Part shown: piece after piece, positions 1 through 12,200 of the stretch
How the letters are laid out: each line of letters starts with the position of its first letter
Numbering within the stretch: position 1 is the stretch's first letter
DNA from: Verrucomicrobiia bacterium
Lineage (GTDB): Bacteria; Verrucomicrobiota; Verrucomicrobiia; Limisphaerales; UBA8199
Length of the DNA: 47,560 nucleotides
Direction: 5' to 3'
Assembly (NCBI GenBank): GCA_035946615.1
Contig: DASYZB010000035.1
Coordinates: 1 to 47,560 of the forward strand
The notes under the pieces: model-generated
Told to the model about the DNA's origin: nothing
The model's input: only the letters and a program-made list of their open reading frames with translations
Databases searched by the model: none
Translations under genes and position numbers: made by a program

Positions 1-290
1 AGACCCAATCCGGCCTACGGCCTACTTGGTACTGCCCCATTCAGTAGCGCTCCTGATCCCTACCCATGGAATCAGAACATCGTTTGATCCTGCTCCCCCT
101 CGCCGCGCCCGCAGCACCAGTTCGCTAAGGATCCGGGCGGCATCACAAACAATCATAAACTCCTTGACAGGCCCCTCCCGCCATGGTTCACTTTGCACGA
201 TACCAGAAACGAGCTCAGGGCAAAACCCCTGCGCCATTTGTGCGTCGTACGTTTGCGTGTGGTGATTAAAGATTCAAACGCAGCTTTGTT
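1..290. other. Upstream non-coding region of the giant surface-protein gene
   Basis: No convincing gene is seen here; short ORFs on both strands lack recognisable protein features. A perfect TTGACA hexamer lies at 164-169 and, after a 17-nt spacer, a poor -10 (TTCACT, 187-192) follows, so a promoter for the downstream operon is possible but weakly supported. The window begins inside this region, so its upstream context is unknown. Confidence 0.4.
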
Positions 291-3200
291 GTGAGGCCAA
301 ATCCAACTCGCGCCCGGAGAACTGGGCCTGTTGAGCGAACCCATCCCAAGAGATGGACACTGTGCGGTTTAATGGTCTTGGTGGCCTGCGGGCAGGTTTT
401 GGCGCAAACGAGCCGAACCTGGAATGGTTCGGTTAGCACCGATTGGTATAATGCCTCCAACTGGACGCCTGCGGGTGTTCCTGCGGCAAACGACACGGTT
501 AACTTTAATGGCGGCAATATTAACTTGAGCGCGCCGGTCACTATCAACGGCCAATTCAATTGGTCGGGCGGCACGCTGAGCGGAAACCCGCTGACGATCG
601 CCTCGATCGGGACGCTCAATTTGCTGGGCGCGGGGTCCGTCGCACTCAGCACCGTGCTGACCAACGCGGGCACTATCAACTGGAGCAACTCGGTCACATT
701 CTACGTTTACAATAACAACAGCGCGGGCAATAAGGGCGCGATTTGGAACCTGGCCGGGGGGCTTTTTAACATTCAAAGCGACCAGGGGCTCAGTGGACAA
801 TATTGTTGCGCGTTTTTTAACAACGCAGGGACCATTACTAAAGGGGCGAACAGCGGCACGACCAGTTTCAACCTGGTGTTTACCAACAGCGGCTCAGTTA
901 CGGCGACAGCCGGCAACCTCAACTTCAATGGGGGAGGGGATATAGATGGGACGTTCACTGCCGGCCCCGGCGCGGGGATTAACTTCAATGGCGGTACTTT
1001 TGTGTACAGCTTGCCGCCCACCCTGACTGCCCTTGGGACCATCCAGCTTTCTGGCGGCAGCCTCACGCTGGTGAGCAACACAATTCCCAACCTCCAGTTG
1101 ACCGGAGGCAGTGTCAGTTTGGGGCCCAATTTTCAAGGCGGCGTGATAACAAATTTAACGCTGGCGGGCGCCAATCTCAACGGCAGCTACGCTGTCACCG
1201 GGGTGCTCAATTGCAGCGGCGGCGTTTCGGGCGGTCTGCAAGTGGCGAGCGCGGGAGTGGTGAATTGGACTGGAGGGACCATTTCAGGTCCCCTGGGCTT
1301 GGTGGGAGGTTCGACTCTCAACTGGAGCGGCGGGACCGCGACGGGGCCCGTCAATATTGCCAAGAATGGAGTTCTCAATCTGCTTGGGGGCGGTTCGGTC
1401 GCGCTTTGGGCGCCCTTGACCAATGCGGGGATCATCAACTGGAGCAACTCGGTCACATTCTACGTTTACAATAACAACAGTGCGGGTAACCAGGGCGCCA
1501 TTTGGAACCTGGCCGGGGGGCTTTTTAACATCCAAAGCGACCAGGGGCTTTCCGGCCAGTATTGTTGTGCGTTTATGAACAACGCCGGAACCATCAGCAA
1601 AGGGGCCAACACCGGTACAACCACTTTCAGTCTGAATTTTACAAACACCGGCGCTGTCATGGCGCTAAAAGGGACGATCAACTTCAATGGCGGCGGTGAC
1701 ATCGATGGAATGTTTACGGCTTCGGCTGGCGCAGACCTTAATTTCAACGGGGGCAATTTTGTTTTTACCAATGCGCCAACGGTCAACGGGCCGGGGGCGG
1801 TTCAGTTAACCGGCGGGAACCTGACTCTGTTGAACAGCCTGGTTCCAAACCTTTCGTTGGTTGGGGGGAGCGTGAATGTGGGGGCTGGTTTCCAAGGCGG
1901 TACGATTACCAATCTGACCTCCGGGGCGACACTCAACGGGAACTTTACTGTGAGTGGGGTATTCAATTGCAGCGGGGGTGTTTCGGGCAGTCTCTTTGTA
2001 ACGAATGGAGGAATCCTCAACTTCAGTGGCGGGACGATCTCAGGGTCTCTGACTCTGACCAACGGCGCCACGGCCAATTGGCCTGGAGGCAATGTGGCGG
2101 GCAATCTGCAGGTTGCGTCGGGGGCTTTGCTGAACTGGAGCGGTGGCACGGCCAATGGGCCTGTAAACATTGCAACCAATGGCGTGGCTAATCTGCTGGG
2201 GGGCGGTTCGGTCGCGCTTTGGGCGCCATTGACCAATGCGGGGACCATCAACTGGAGCAACTCGGTCACATTCTACGTTTACAATAACAACAGTTCGGGT
2301 AACCAGGGCGCGATTTGGAACCTGCCGGGGGCGCTGTTTAACATTCAAAGCGACCAGGGAGTTAATGGAGAATATTGTTGCGCGGTTTTCAATAACTCAG
2401 GAACCATTAGCAAAGGGGCCAACAGCGGCACGTCAACTTTTAATCTAGGCTTCAACAATAGTGGCTTGGTCACGGTGCTGAAAGGCTCGATGACATTCAA
2501 TGGTGGGGGAGACCTGGATGGCACTTTCACCGCCGTTGCGGGCACGGTGATCAACTTCAATGGCGGGAATTTCACTTTTCAGTCTCCGCCTGTGCTCAAT
2601 GGACCCGGGGCTATTCAATTGACGGGCGGCAGCCTCGCGTTATCGAATACTGTGCCGCCCAATCTGGTGCTGCTTGGAGGGGCCATCAGCGTTGGCACGA
2701 ACTTCCAGGGGGGGGCGATTACGAACCTGACTTCCAGCGCGACGCTTACCGGCAACTTCACAGTCAGCGGAGTCTTCAACTGCGGTGGTGGTGTTTCGGG
2801 CAGTGTCCTGGTCAACAATGGGGGCGCCTTGAATCTGAGCGGTGGAACCGTGTCGGGTGATGTCACCCTGGTGGGTGGCAGCGCGCTGAATTTCAGCGGT
2901 GGCACGATTTCCGGAAATCTTAACCTGACGAATGGGGACATGGTGAATTGGAGCGGGGGCAACGTGCGTGGCAGCGTGGGCGTGCCTGCCGGGACGCTGT
3001 TCAACTGGAGCGGCGGCACCGCGAACGGACCGCTGAACATCACGACCAACGCCGTGCTTAATCTGGTTGGCGCCGGATCGGTTGCCCTCTGGGCGCCGCT
3101 GACCAACGCGGGCGCGATCAACTGGAGCAACTCGGTCACGGTCTATGTTTACAATAACAACAGCTCGGGGAACAACGGCGCGATTTGGAACCTGCCGGCA

Positions 3201-6200
3201 GGGCTATTGAACATTCAAAGCGACCAGGGGCTTAACGGCGAGTATTGTTGTGCGTTTGTCAACAACGCAGGAACCATCAGCAAGGGCGCCAACACCGGCA
3301 CCACGAGCTTTAACCTGAACTTTACCAACAGCGGCCTGGTCACCGTTTCGAAGGGGGCAATCAACTTCAACTCGGGCGGCGATATCGAGGCGGCGTTCAC
3401 AGCCGGCGCCGGCGCCGCCATCAATTTTAATGGGGGAAATTTCGTTTATAGCACCTCGCCGGCCCTTACTGGCCCGGGCGCTATTCAGTTTACCGGAGGA
3501 AACCTGGCGATGTTGAACAGTCTGGTTCCCAATCTCGCTCTGATTGGAGGGACAATTACAGTGGGAAACAATTTTCAGGGTGGCACAATCACGAACCTCA
3601 CCTCGGGCGCCAATCTCAACGGGAGCTTTACTGTGAGCGGGGTATTCAATTGCAACGGTAGTGTTTCGGGCAACCTGCTGGTAACAAACGGGGGAACCTT
3701 GAATTTAAGCGGCGGGACGATTTCGGGGAATTTGACCCTGACCAACGGCGCCACGGCGAATTGGAATGGAGGCAACGTCGCAGGCAACCTGCAGGTTCCG
3801 GCAGGCGCCTTGGTAAACTGGAGCGGGGGCACGGCCAATGGGCCGGTGAATATTGCCAGCAATGGAATACTCAATCTGCTGGGCGGGGGCTCGATTGCGC
3901 TTTGGGCGCCGTTGACCAACGCCGGCACGATCAACTGGAGCAACTCGGTTACTTTCTACGTTTACAATAACAACAGCTCAGGCAACCAGGGCCAAATTTG
4001 GAACCTCGCGGGGGCGCTATTTAACATCCAGAGCGACCAGGGTCTCAATGGAGAATATTGTTGCGCGTTTTTCAATAACGCCGGGACCATCAGCAAGGGG
4101 GCATACACTGGCACAACGAGTTTCAATCTGGCTCTCACAAACAGTGGCCCACTGGATGTGGAAAGCGGCACGATTGCAATTAACGGCAATTTCGCGCAGA
4201 CGGCCGGTGCCTGGACTTTTGGCCTCAACGGCCCGGGCAATTACGGCCAAGTCCATTTCCCAGGCATCGCGCCATTGGGCGGGCCGCTCAATGCGCATTT
4301 GAACGGCGGTTACATTCCGGCGGACAACAGCTCGTTTGCCCTGGTTACCTATAATTCCGAAACGGGCCAGTTCACCGCCACAAATTTGCCCGCCCAGGGT
4401 TTATTTTGGCAATTTCAATACGGCCCAAACGCCGCCAGCCTCTTGGTTACGAACTACTATGCGCCTTTCGTCGCCGTTACCAACCCGCTTAACGGGGCTG
4501 CCTTCATAGCCCCGGCAAACATCAGTCTTGGGGCACTGGCGACCGACACCAATGCGTCTATCGCCAAGGTGGAATTCTTTCAAGGGCTCACCAAAATCGG
4601 CCAGGTCACTACCATTCCCTATTCGCTGGCCTGGAATAACGTCGCTCCAGGCTTTTATTCTGTTGCGGCAAAAGCTACGGATGCCGTCGGGGCAACCGCG
4701 ACTTCGAGTCCGATTAATATCAACGTTTACTCGGCGGTCAATCCAAGCACTAACTTCTTCTGGACTGGAGGTGTCTCCAGCGACTGGTTCACGCCCGGCA
4801 ATTGGACTCCGGCGGGTGTGCCCGGCGCGTTGGATGTGGTCAATATCACCAATGGAGGCACCGTAACGCTGTCGAGCAGCGCAGCAATCGCTTCGCTATT
4901 CCTGAGCGCAGGGACCTTGAATGGGAGCGGCAGTTTGACTGTCACGAACCTGTTCAATTGGACTGGAGGGACAGTTGCGTGTCCGATGGCGTTATCTTCG
5001 AACGCCGTCCTCAATTTGTCTGGTTCCGGTCCCTTTTACCTGGCCAATTCCCTGACCAACCACGGTACGGTCAACTGGACGGGAGGCGGACTTTACCTGA
5101 ACAACTGCTCCGGGACGGCGGCCATTTTCAATATGGCGGGCGCAACATGGAATATCCTTTGCGACCAGTTCTTAAACCCAAGCTGCGGAGGGGGGAATGC
5201 CTATTTCCAGAATAGCGGGGTTTTGCGGAAGTCCACTACAACGGGCGCTACCTCCTTTAGCGTTCCCATCTACAGCACCGGCCAGGTCGCGGCACTGACA
5301 GGTTCGATCAATTTTAACAGTGGCGGCACAATCGACGGGGCATTCAACGCTTCGAACGGCGCAGCCATTAACTTTTCAGGCGGCAACTTCACCACTGTTG
5401 TCCCTGTTGTGGCCGGGCCGGGCCTCATCCAATTCAATGGCGGGACGCTGACCCTTTCCAATGATATCGTTGCCAATCTTGCCTTGACCGGTGGGAACAT
5501 TGCGCTGGGCCCAAATTTCCAGGGTGGCACAATAACAAATTTCACCGTCGCGGGCAGCACTCTCACGGGGACCAACACCGTGAGCGGGACGCTGAACTGG
5601 AGTGCCGGAACCATCAATGGGCCGCTGACTATCGCTCACAACGGAGTGCTGAACCTGCAAGGCAACGGTACGATGTACATGGCCAATGTACTGACTAATT
5701 CCGGAACTGTGAACTGGTCGAACGGCGTTTTTACCGTCGTCAATTGCTCGGGTCCCGCCATTCCTCTCGTGAATCTGGCCGGCGGTTTTTGGAACATTTA
5801 CTGCGACCAGACGATGACCCCGTATTGCGGCACCATAACGGTCCTCTTCCAGAATGCCGGCACCTTGCAAAAGTCGGGCAGCTTTGGAACGACCTATATC
5901 TCCATTCCAACCGACAATACCGGTCAAATCACCGCGTTAACCGGCACGCTCAATTTCAATAACGGCGCGACCCTTTCCGGCGCCTTTAACGTGGCTGCTG
6001 GGGCCGCAATTAATTTCTCCGGCGGCAATTTTACGGGAGGCTCGGCAATCCTGAGCGGCTCGGGGCTAATCCAGTTCAGTGGGGGCACCCTGACGCTTCC
6101 TTCTGATATTATTCCGAATTTGGCTCTTAACAACGGGACCCTGACTCTGGGACCGGGTTTTCAGGGAGGGGCAATCACCAACCTGACCTTGGGCGGAGGC

Positions 6201-9200
6201 ACTTTGACAGGTTCCAATACCGTGACCGGCACGTTCAATTGGAATGGGGGGACGGTTGGCGGCCCTCTCTTTGTCGCGCCGACGGGTGTGTTGAATCTCG
6301 GCGGCAACAGCACGATGTATTTGACGGCGGCTCTGACGAATTCTGGAACAGTCAATTGGCTGGGCGGGGTTCTTGACATTTATAGTTGTTCAGTCGAGGC
6401 CGGCCCGATAGTGAACTTGGCGGGGGCTGCGTGGAATATCCTCAGCGATCAGACTTTGAACCAAAGCTGCAGCAGCACCAATGGCTACTTCCAGAACTCA
6501 GGGACCGTGCAGAAGTCGGCGACTGCTGGAACCACCTCCATCAGCATACCCTTTTATGATGCCGGAACACTGGCGCTGATGAGTGGAACGGTAGCTTTCA
6601 GCGGCAATCCAGCCTATGCACCTACCGGGGCTACAATGGATTTTGGCGTTACCAATCTCTCGAGCGCAGGGCACGTAGCGATTGCCGGGAACCTGAATTT
6701 CGACGGCACACTGACAGTCAATGCCCTTAATGGCTATGTGCCGGCTACCGGCGATATCCTCTCGCTCATTTCTTATGCGGCCGAGGCGGGGGCGTTTGGT
6801 TCAGTGAATTTTCCGCAGTTAGAGGCCGGCCAGGCTTGGCAGCTTTCATACACACCCAGCACCCTCTTGCTGCAAGTGGTCTCCAGCGCCGGGTTCAACC
6901 AGCAAATCACCGGCTCGGTCACGGACAATCAGGGCCACGCCGTGCCCAACCTCACCGTATTTGCCTATACGACCAATGGAGTGGGCTCTTATATCAGCGG
7001 CGCCACGGATGCCAATGGCAATTACCTCCTCAATGTCACCAATGGCACTTGGTTGGTGAACTTGGTTGGCTTGCCTGGCCATGGCTACAATAGCGTGGCC
7101 AATCAAGTCGCACTCATTAATAACGCTAACACGATTATAAACTTCGTCCTGCAACCCTTCACTGGCCAGAGCTTCACTATCGCCACGTCGGTCAACCCTC
7201 CGACAGCCGGGACGGCTACTGGTGGCGGAGTTTTCCTCCAAGGCAGCACGGTTACCGTGACCGCTACGGAGACCAATGGCACGATACCCTACCTCTTCGA
7301 GAGTTGGACAGAGAATGGCGTTTTTGAGAGCGCCAACAACAGCTATTCGTTCCCCTCGACGCGGGACCGTGCTTTGGTGGCCAATTTCACCCTGCCGCTC
7401 TACACCGTATCGGTCACCAATGTGCCGCCCGGGGCTGGCACCGTGACGGGAGGCGGCTCGTTTTATTACGGGACGACCAACGTGCTGACAGCTTACCCTG
7501 TCTTTGGCTATAAATTCAGTTCCTGGACTGAGGGGGCGAATACCGTCGGCCTGAATCCGACGTTGGTGACGGTTGTTTATTCCAATCACTTCTTCACAGC
7601 GAACTATGCCGCGGCCAATCTGGTTCATGTGGTGGCCACGGCCACAGCCCCATCGGGTTTGGCGCCAGTGGCTGGCGCAGGCAGCTACAACAATGGCCAG
7701 ACCGCAAATTTCAGCGCCCCGCTGTCAGTCACCAATCCGCCCTTCATCTATACCTTCCAGCAGTTCACTTTGAGCAACACCCTGGCAAGCCCTAACGCAA
7801 GTTTCAGCAAGACCTTTTCGACGCTTGACCCCACGAACCTCTTTTATGTGGCCGTCTATAGCGCCAAGACCATCCTGCCCGTGCTGTCCCGCGTGTCCTC
7901 AAACTTCGGCAGCCCCGTTCCGGCTACCACCAATTTTGTCCTTAGCTTGCAGTTTGATCGGACCATGACAACCAATGTCTCGCCCGTGATTGTGCTGACC
8001 AATAGCGCTGCGGCAGTCCAGGCGGCCATTTCATCGAATGGGAACTGGGCCTCAACATTCCTGCAAAACGACACCTATGTTACCCCACCCATTACCATCT
8101 CTCCGGGAATGGACGGTACGATGCAATTATTGGTTTCTGGCGCCTCAGATTTGAATGGCAATATTCTCGCCCTGACTAATCCGGTCTCCTTCCTGATTCA
8201 AGCGACCCCGCCGCCGAATCCTATTCCCTTCCTGGCGGCATCGAACAGTTCTTCAGCGACTGTAAGTTGGGCCGGCTATAGCGCATCCCCCAACCTAGCC
8301 GGGTTCCGTGTGTTTCTCGAACGCACCAACTTTAACTCCGCCGCGGGCCTGCCGGCCGTAACTGGTTTAGGCGCAGGCGCGCGCATCTTCCAGATTTTCG
8401 GTCTGAGCCTGGACACGCCGTATTATGTGGCGCTGCAGGCATTCGACAATGTTGGCAACAGCCTGCCGGCGGTGACGCCTTTGCCAATCCTGCTTACCAG
8501 TTCAATCCCCCCCCCGGTCAGCATTCAGCAAACCCCGGTCGGGGGCTCCTCGGCCCTGGTTTCGTGGAATAACTATAACAGCTCCGCCCTTCTTGGGTTG
8601 AGCGGGTTCTGGATTTACTCGGAACCGGCCAATTATACTTCGGTGGCAGGGTTAACTCCTGTGGGAACAGTGGGCCCTGCGCAGACCTCATTTCAAATCA
8701 ACGGGTTGGACCGCACAAAAACCAACCATTTCGCCGTAGTGGGTTTTAACGACACGAATGGATTCAATCCAAGTGTTGCCACAGTGAGTTGGTCTGATCC
8801 ATACGCCGGTCAGATTAGCGCGAACACAACCATCGGCGGGGCAGGGCAGACGGTCGTGCCTATCTATCAAAGCGTGGTTGTCGCCAATAACGCGACTCTT
8901 ACGATTCAACCTGGGACCAGCCTGCTGTTCTCCCCCGGCACCGGCCTGACGATCGAGCAAGGCACCTTGGTTGCCAACGGGACCGCCCTTGCCCCGATTG
9001 TGTTCGATTCGGCCAATGACTCGCCTGGAAATTCCCCTGCGCCTGGCGATTGGTCTGGGGTCACTCTGACCAGTGGCGCGGGCGGCTCGAGTCTGAATTT
9101 TGTCACCATTTTGTACGGCGGCGGCCTGCTTATCGACCGATGTAGCCCCTCCGTCCTTGCTTTTACGGCTCAGCATAATCTGCAGGGATTGGCGCTCCAG

Positions 9201-12200
9201 AATGGGGCTTCCCTGAATACCAGCAGCGCCTTGCTCTCGTTGAACGGCATTGGGGCCGAGCAAGCCGATACGGCAACGCTTAGCATTGAGAATTCAGTCC
9301 TCCAGGACAATAACACCAACCTTTGGAATTCCGGCAGCGCTGCGCTGACCGCCATCTCGAATTGGTGGGGCACAGCCACACAATCCAGTATCACGGCGCT
9401 CTTGCAGGGCAATGTAACTTATACCCCTTTCCTTACGTACGCGCCCTTGCTCACGCCCGCCCTGGGCGTTGTGGGGGGCCTTACGCAGGTGGGCACTTCA
9501 TCGGTCAATCTGCAACTGGCATGCCGGACGGCCACCAGCATGCGCCTGAGCGAGGATTATACTTTTAACGGCGTGTTCTTTGGTCCATTCACCAATTCCG
9601 CAACTTTCCCACTCTCGGCAGGAGGCGGCTTGAAGCATATCTTTGCGCAATTCCGCAGCGTTACAGGCCAAACCAATACGCCGGTCGAGGTGGATGTCAC
9701 TTACATCACCGCCGGACCAGTTATTAACTCATTCAGCCTGACTGAAGGTGAAACTTTGAACCGCCCAGTGACAGTCACCGGTTCGGCAACGGCCATTCTG
9801 GGCATGCAAGATATGGAGTTTTATTGGGATGGCGTGGGTCTGGCAACAAACAGTGGAGGCAGCTTCTCCTACTCTTTCGACATCCGCTCTCAGAATAATG
9901 GTACCCATCAGGCGGTATTGCTCGCGCGGGACACTGCCGGAAACGCCGCCACGCTTGAAGAGAATGTGGTCGTGGCGCTCACTCCGCCTTTGGCACCTCA
10001 GATTCTTTCCCCATCGACGGACTACGTCACGAATAATGGGGTGCTGAATGTCAGCGGAACGGCTGAGCCGGACATGAGCATTCAACTCACCGACAATGGC
10101 CAACTCCTGCTAACAACCAATACAGATGCGAACGGCAATTTTGCCGTGCCTAATGTCATTTTAACCGAAGGGGTCAATACGCTTGTAGCGGTTGCCTTCG
10201 ACAATACTGGCACGACCCCCTCAGCGCCGCGGCATATCACGGCCGAAACCATCCCGCCGGCGGCTGTGACGATGGCTGCCCCGATTTATACACCTGGAGC
10301 CGGATTGACCCTGACCTGGACCTTGCCGGCGAGCGGTAAACAGCCCACAGCATTTCAATTATTCTGGAATACCACCCCATTCAACTCGCTTGGCCAGGCG
10401 CTGGCTCATGCCGGACCGCTGGGAGTTCTAACGGATAATTTGCAAGGATTGGCAGCAGGCACGTACTACTTTGGCGTTGTCGGATATGACGCGGCCGGCA
10501 ATGCCAGCCCGCTTTCATCCTTGGTTTCGATTAACTACGATCCTGTGCCACCTTCCTTAAGCATTGTCTATGGGTCGTCTCAGCCGGTCGGCGTTGGTCC
10601 GTTAAACATTACCCTCGGTTCTAGCAAAGCCCTCGCAGCAAAGCCATCCCTTACGATTCAACCCGCTGGGTCCACCTCCCCTATCTTGCTCAGCTTAACC
10701 AACGTTGCACTCAACACGTGGCAGACTGTCTTTCCGGTCACCTCTTCCACCCCTTCCGGAACGGCGGCCGTTCAGGCTACGGCTCAGGATACCTCGGGAA
10801 ATCTTTTCCAGGGTTCACCAGCCGGACAGAACCTGGTCATCGACACCACCCCGCCCACCGGCACGGTCGCCACTGCGCCCGCGGGCCCTGTGCAAACAAT
10901 CAACAACACAAACCTCGCCGTTAACCTGATCTTGAGCAAACCCGCAGGCTCGGGAACAACGCCGACCCTAAGCTTCCACCCTCCAGTGGGCGCCAACGTG
11001 CCCATATCGCTCTCAGGCGCGGGCAATAATTGGAATGGAACCATAACGCTCACGCCGGCAATGGGCTCTGGGTTTGGAGCGTTCGCCTTGAGCGCCCAGG
11101 ACAGCCTGGGCAACGTGGGCACCAGCATCACCAGCGGCGGACAGCTTGAAATCTACAACACCGCCCTGCCTTCTCCGCCTGTAGCACCCGTGGGTTTAAC
11201 CGCCACCAGCCTGGCCGGGGGCTATGTCAGCTTGACGTGGAATACTGTCAGCAACGCGCAAATCTATCGACTTTACAGGGAAGCTGGGCCCAACTTCGTC
11301 ATCCCCGCAACGCTCGACATCGATAATATCACGAGCAATAACGTGCTGGATTTGCCTCCGACCGATGGCCTCTACAGCTATGGTGTGAGTGCCAGCAGGC
11401 TGGATTCGGAGAGCGGCATCTCCAACGTCGTTCATGCACTTTCAGCTCGCACGCCGCCTTTGGCGCCAACAAATGTCATAGTGACCCTGGCGGCTACAGG
11501 AGTGCAGGTTTCCTGGCAGGAACCGGGGGGTGGATTAACCCCGGATCATTACAGCATTTATCGCAATGGGACTTTGATCCAGACGGTCTCCAGCGTGGTT
11601 CCCATTATCGATTATCCCCCTCGAGGCACCGATACTTACGTCGTATCAGCCGTTGATGCAGTTGGGAATGCCAGCCCCAGCTCGCCGGTATCGCTTCAAT
11701 TGCTTGTTAGCCCTGTAAACAACCTTTCAGTCACCGTCATGGCGGGTGAAGCGCCTCTTCTGAATTGGGTATCCACAGATAACACGGTGGTCGGTTTCAA
11801 CGTCTATCGAAACGGCGTTAAGCAGAATGCGTCACCTTTGACAGGAACAACAAGCTACCTTGACAACCTTGCCCTAAGCGATGCCACCGCGTACGGCGTC
11901 TCAGCCGTCAACGGGTCGGGCCAGGAAAGCCCCCAACGGGTTGTAACCGTCTATCCTTTCGCCATGGGCCTCGCCGCCAATGGAAGCAACCCGGTGCTTA
12001 TTCATTACTTCGATCAAATCCAGATCGCGGTAACGAACCTCAGCAGTACGGCAGCCCTGCCGATGTCGCAGTTGGTTTTGAGCCGCGCGGGCAGCGGCCA
12101 AGCTTCATTAAGCGTTACTCAAGCCGTCACCGGCAGTCTCGCCGCCGGCGCAAACATGCAGCAGACGTTGGTGTTGCCGGAATCGCCCGTGGTCGGTAAC

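Noticed and set aside
6846-7628. 260-codon - strand frame in the giant gene
   Set aside because: Falls opposite recognised carboxypeptidase-like and InlB-B-like domains and has no protein features of its own.
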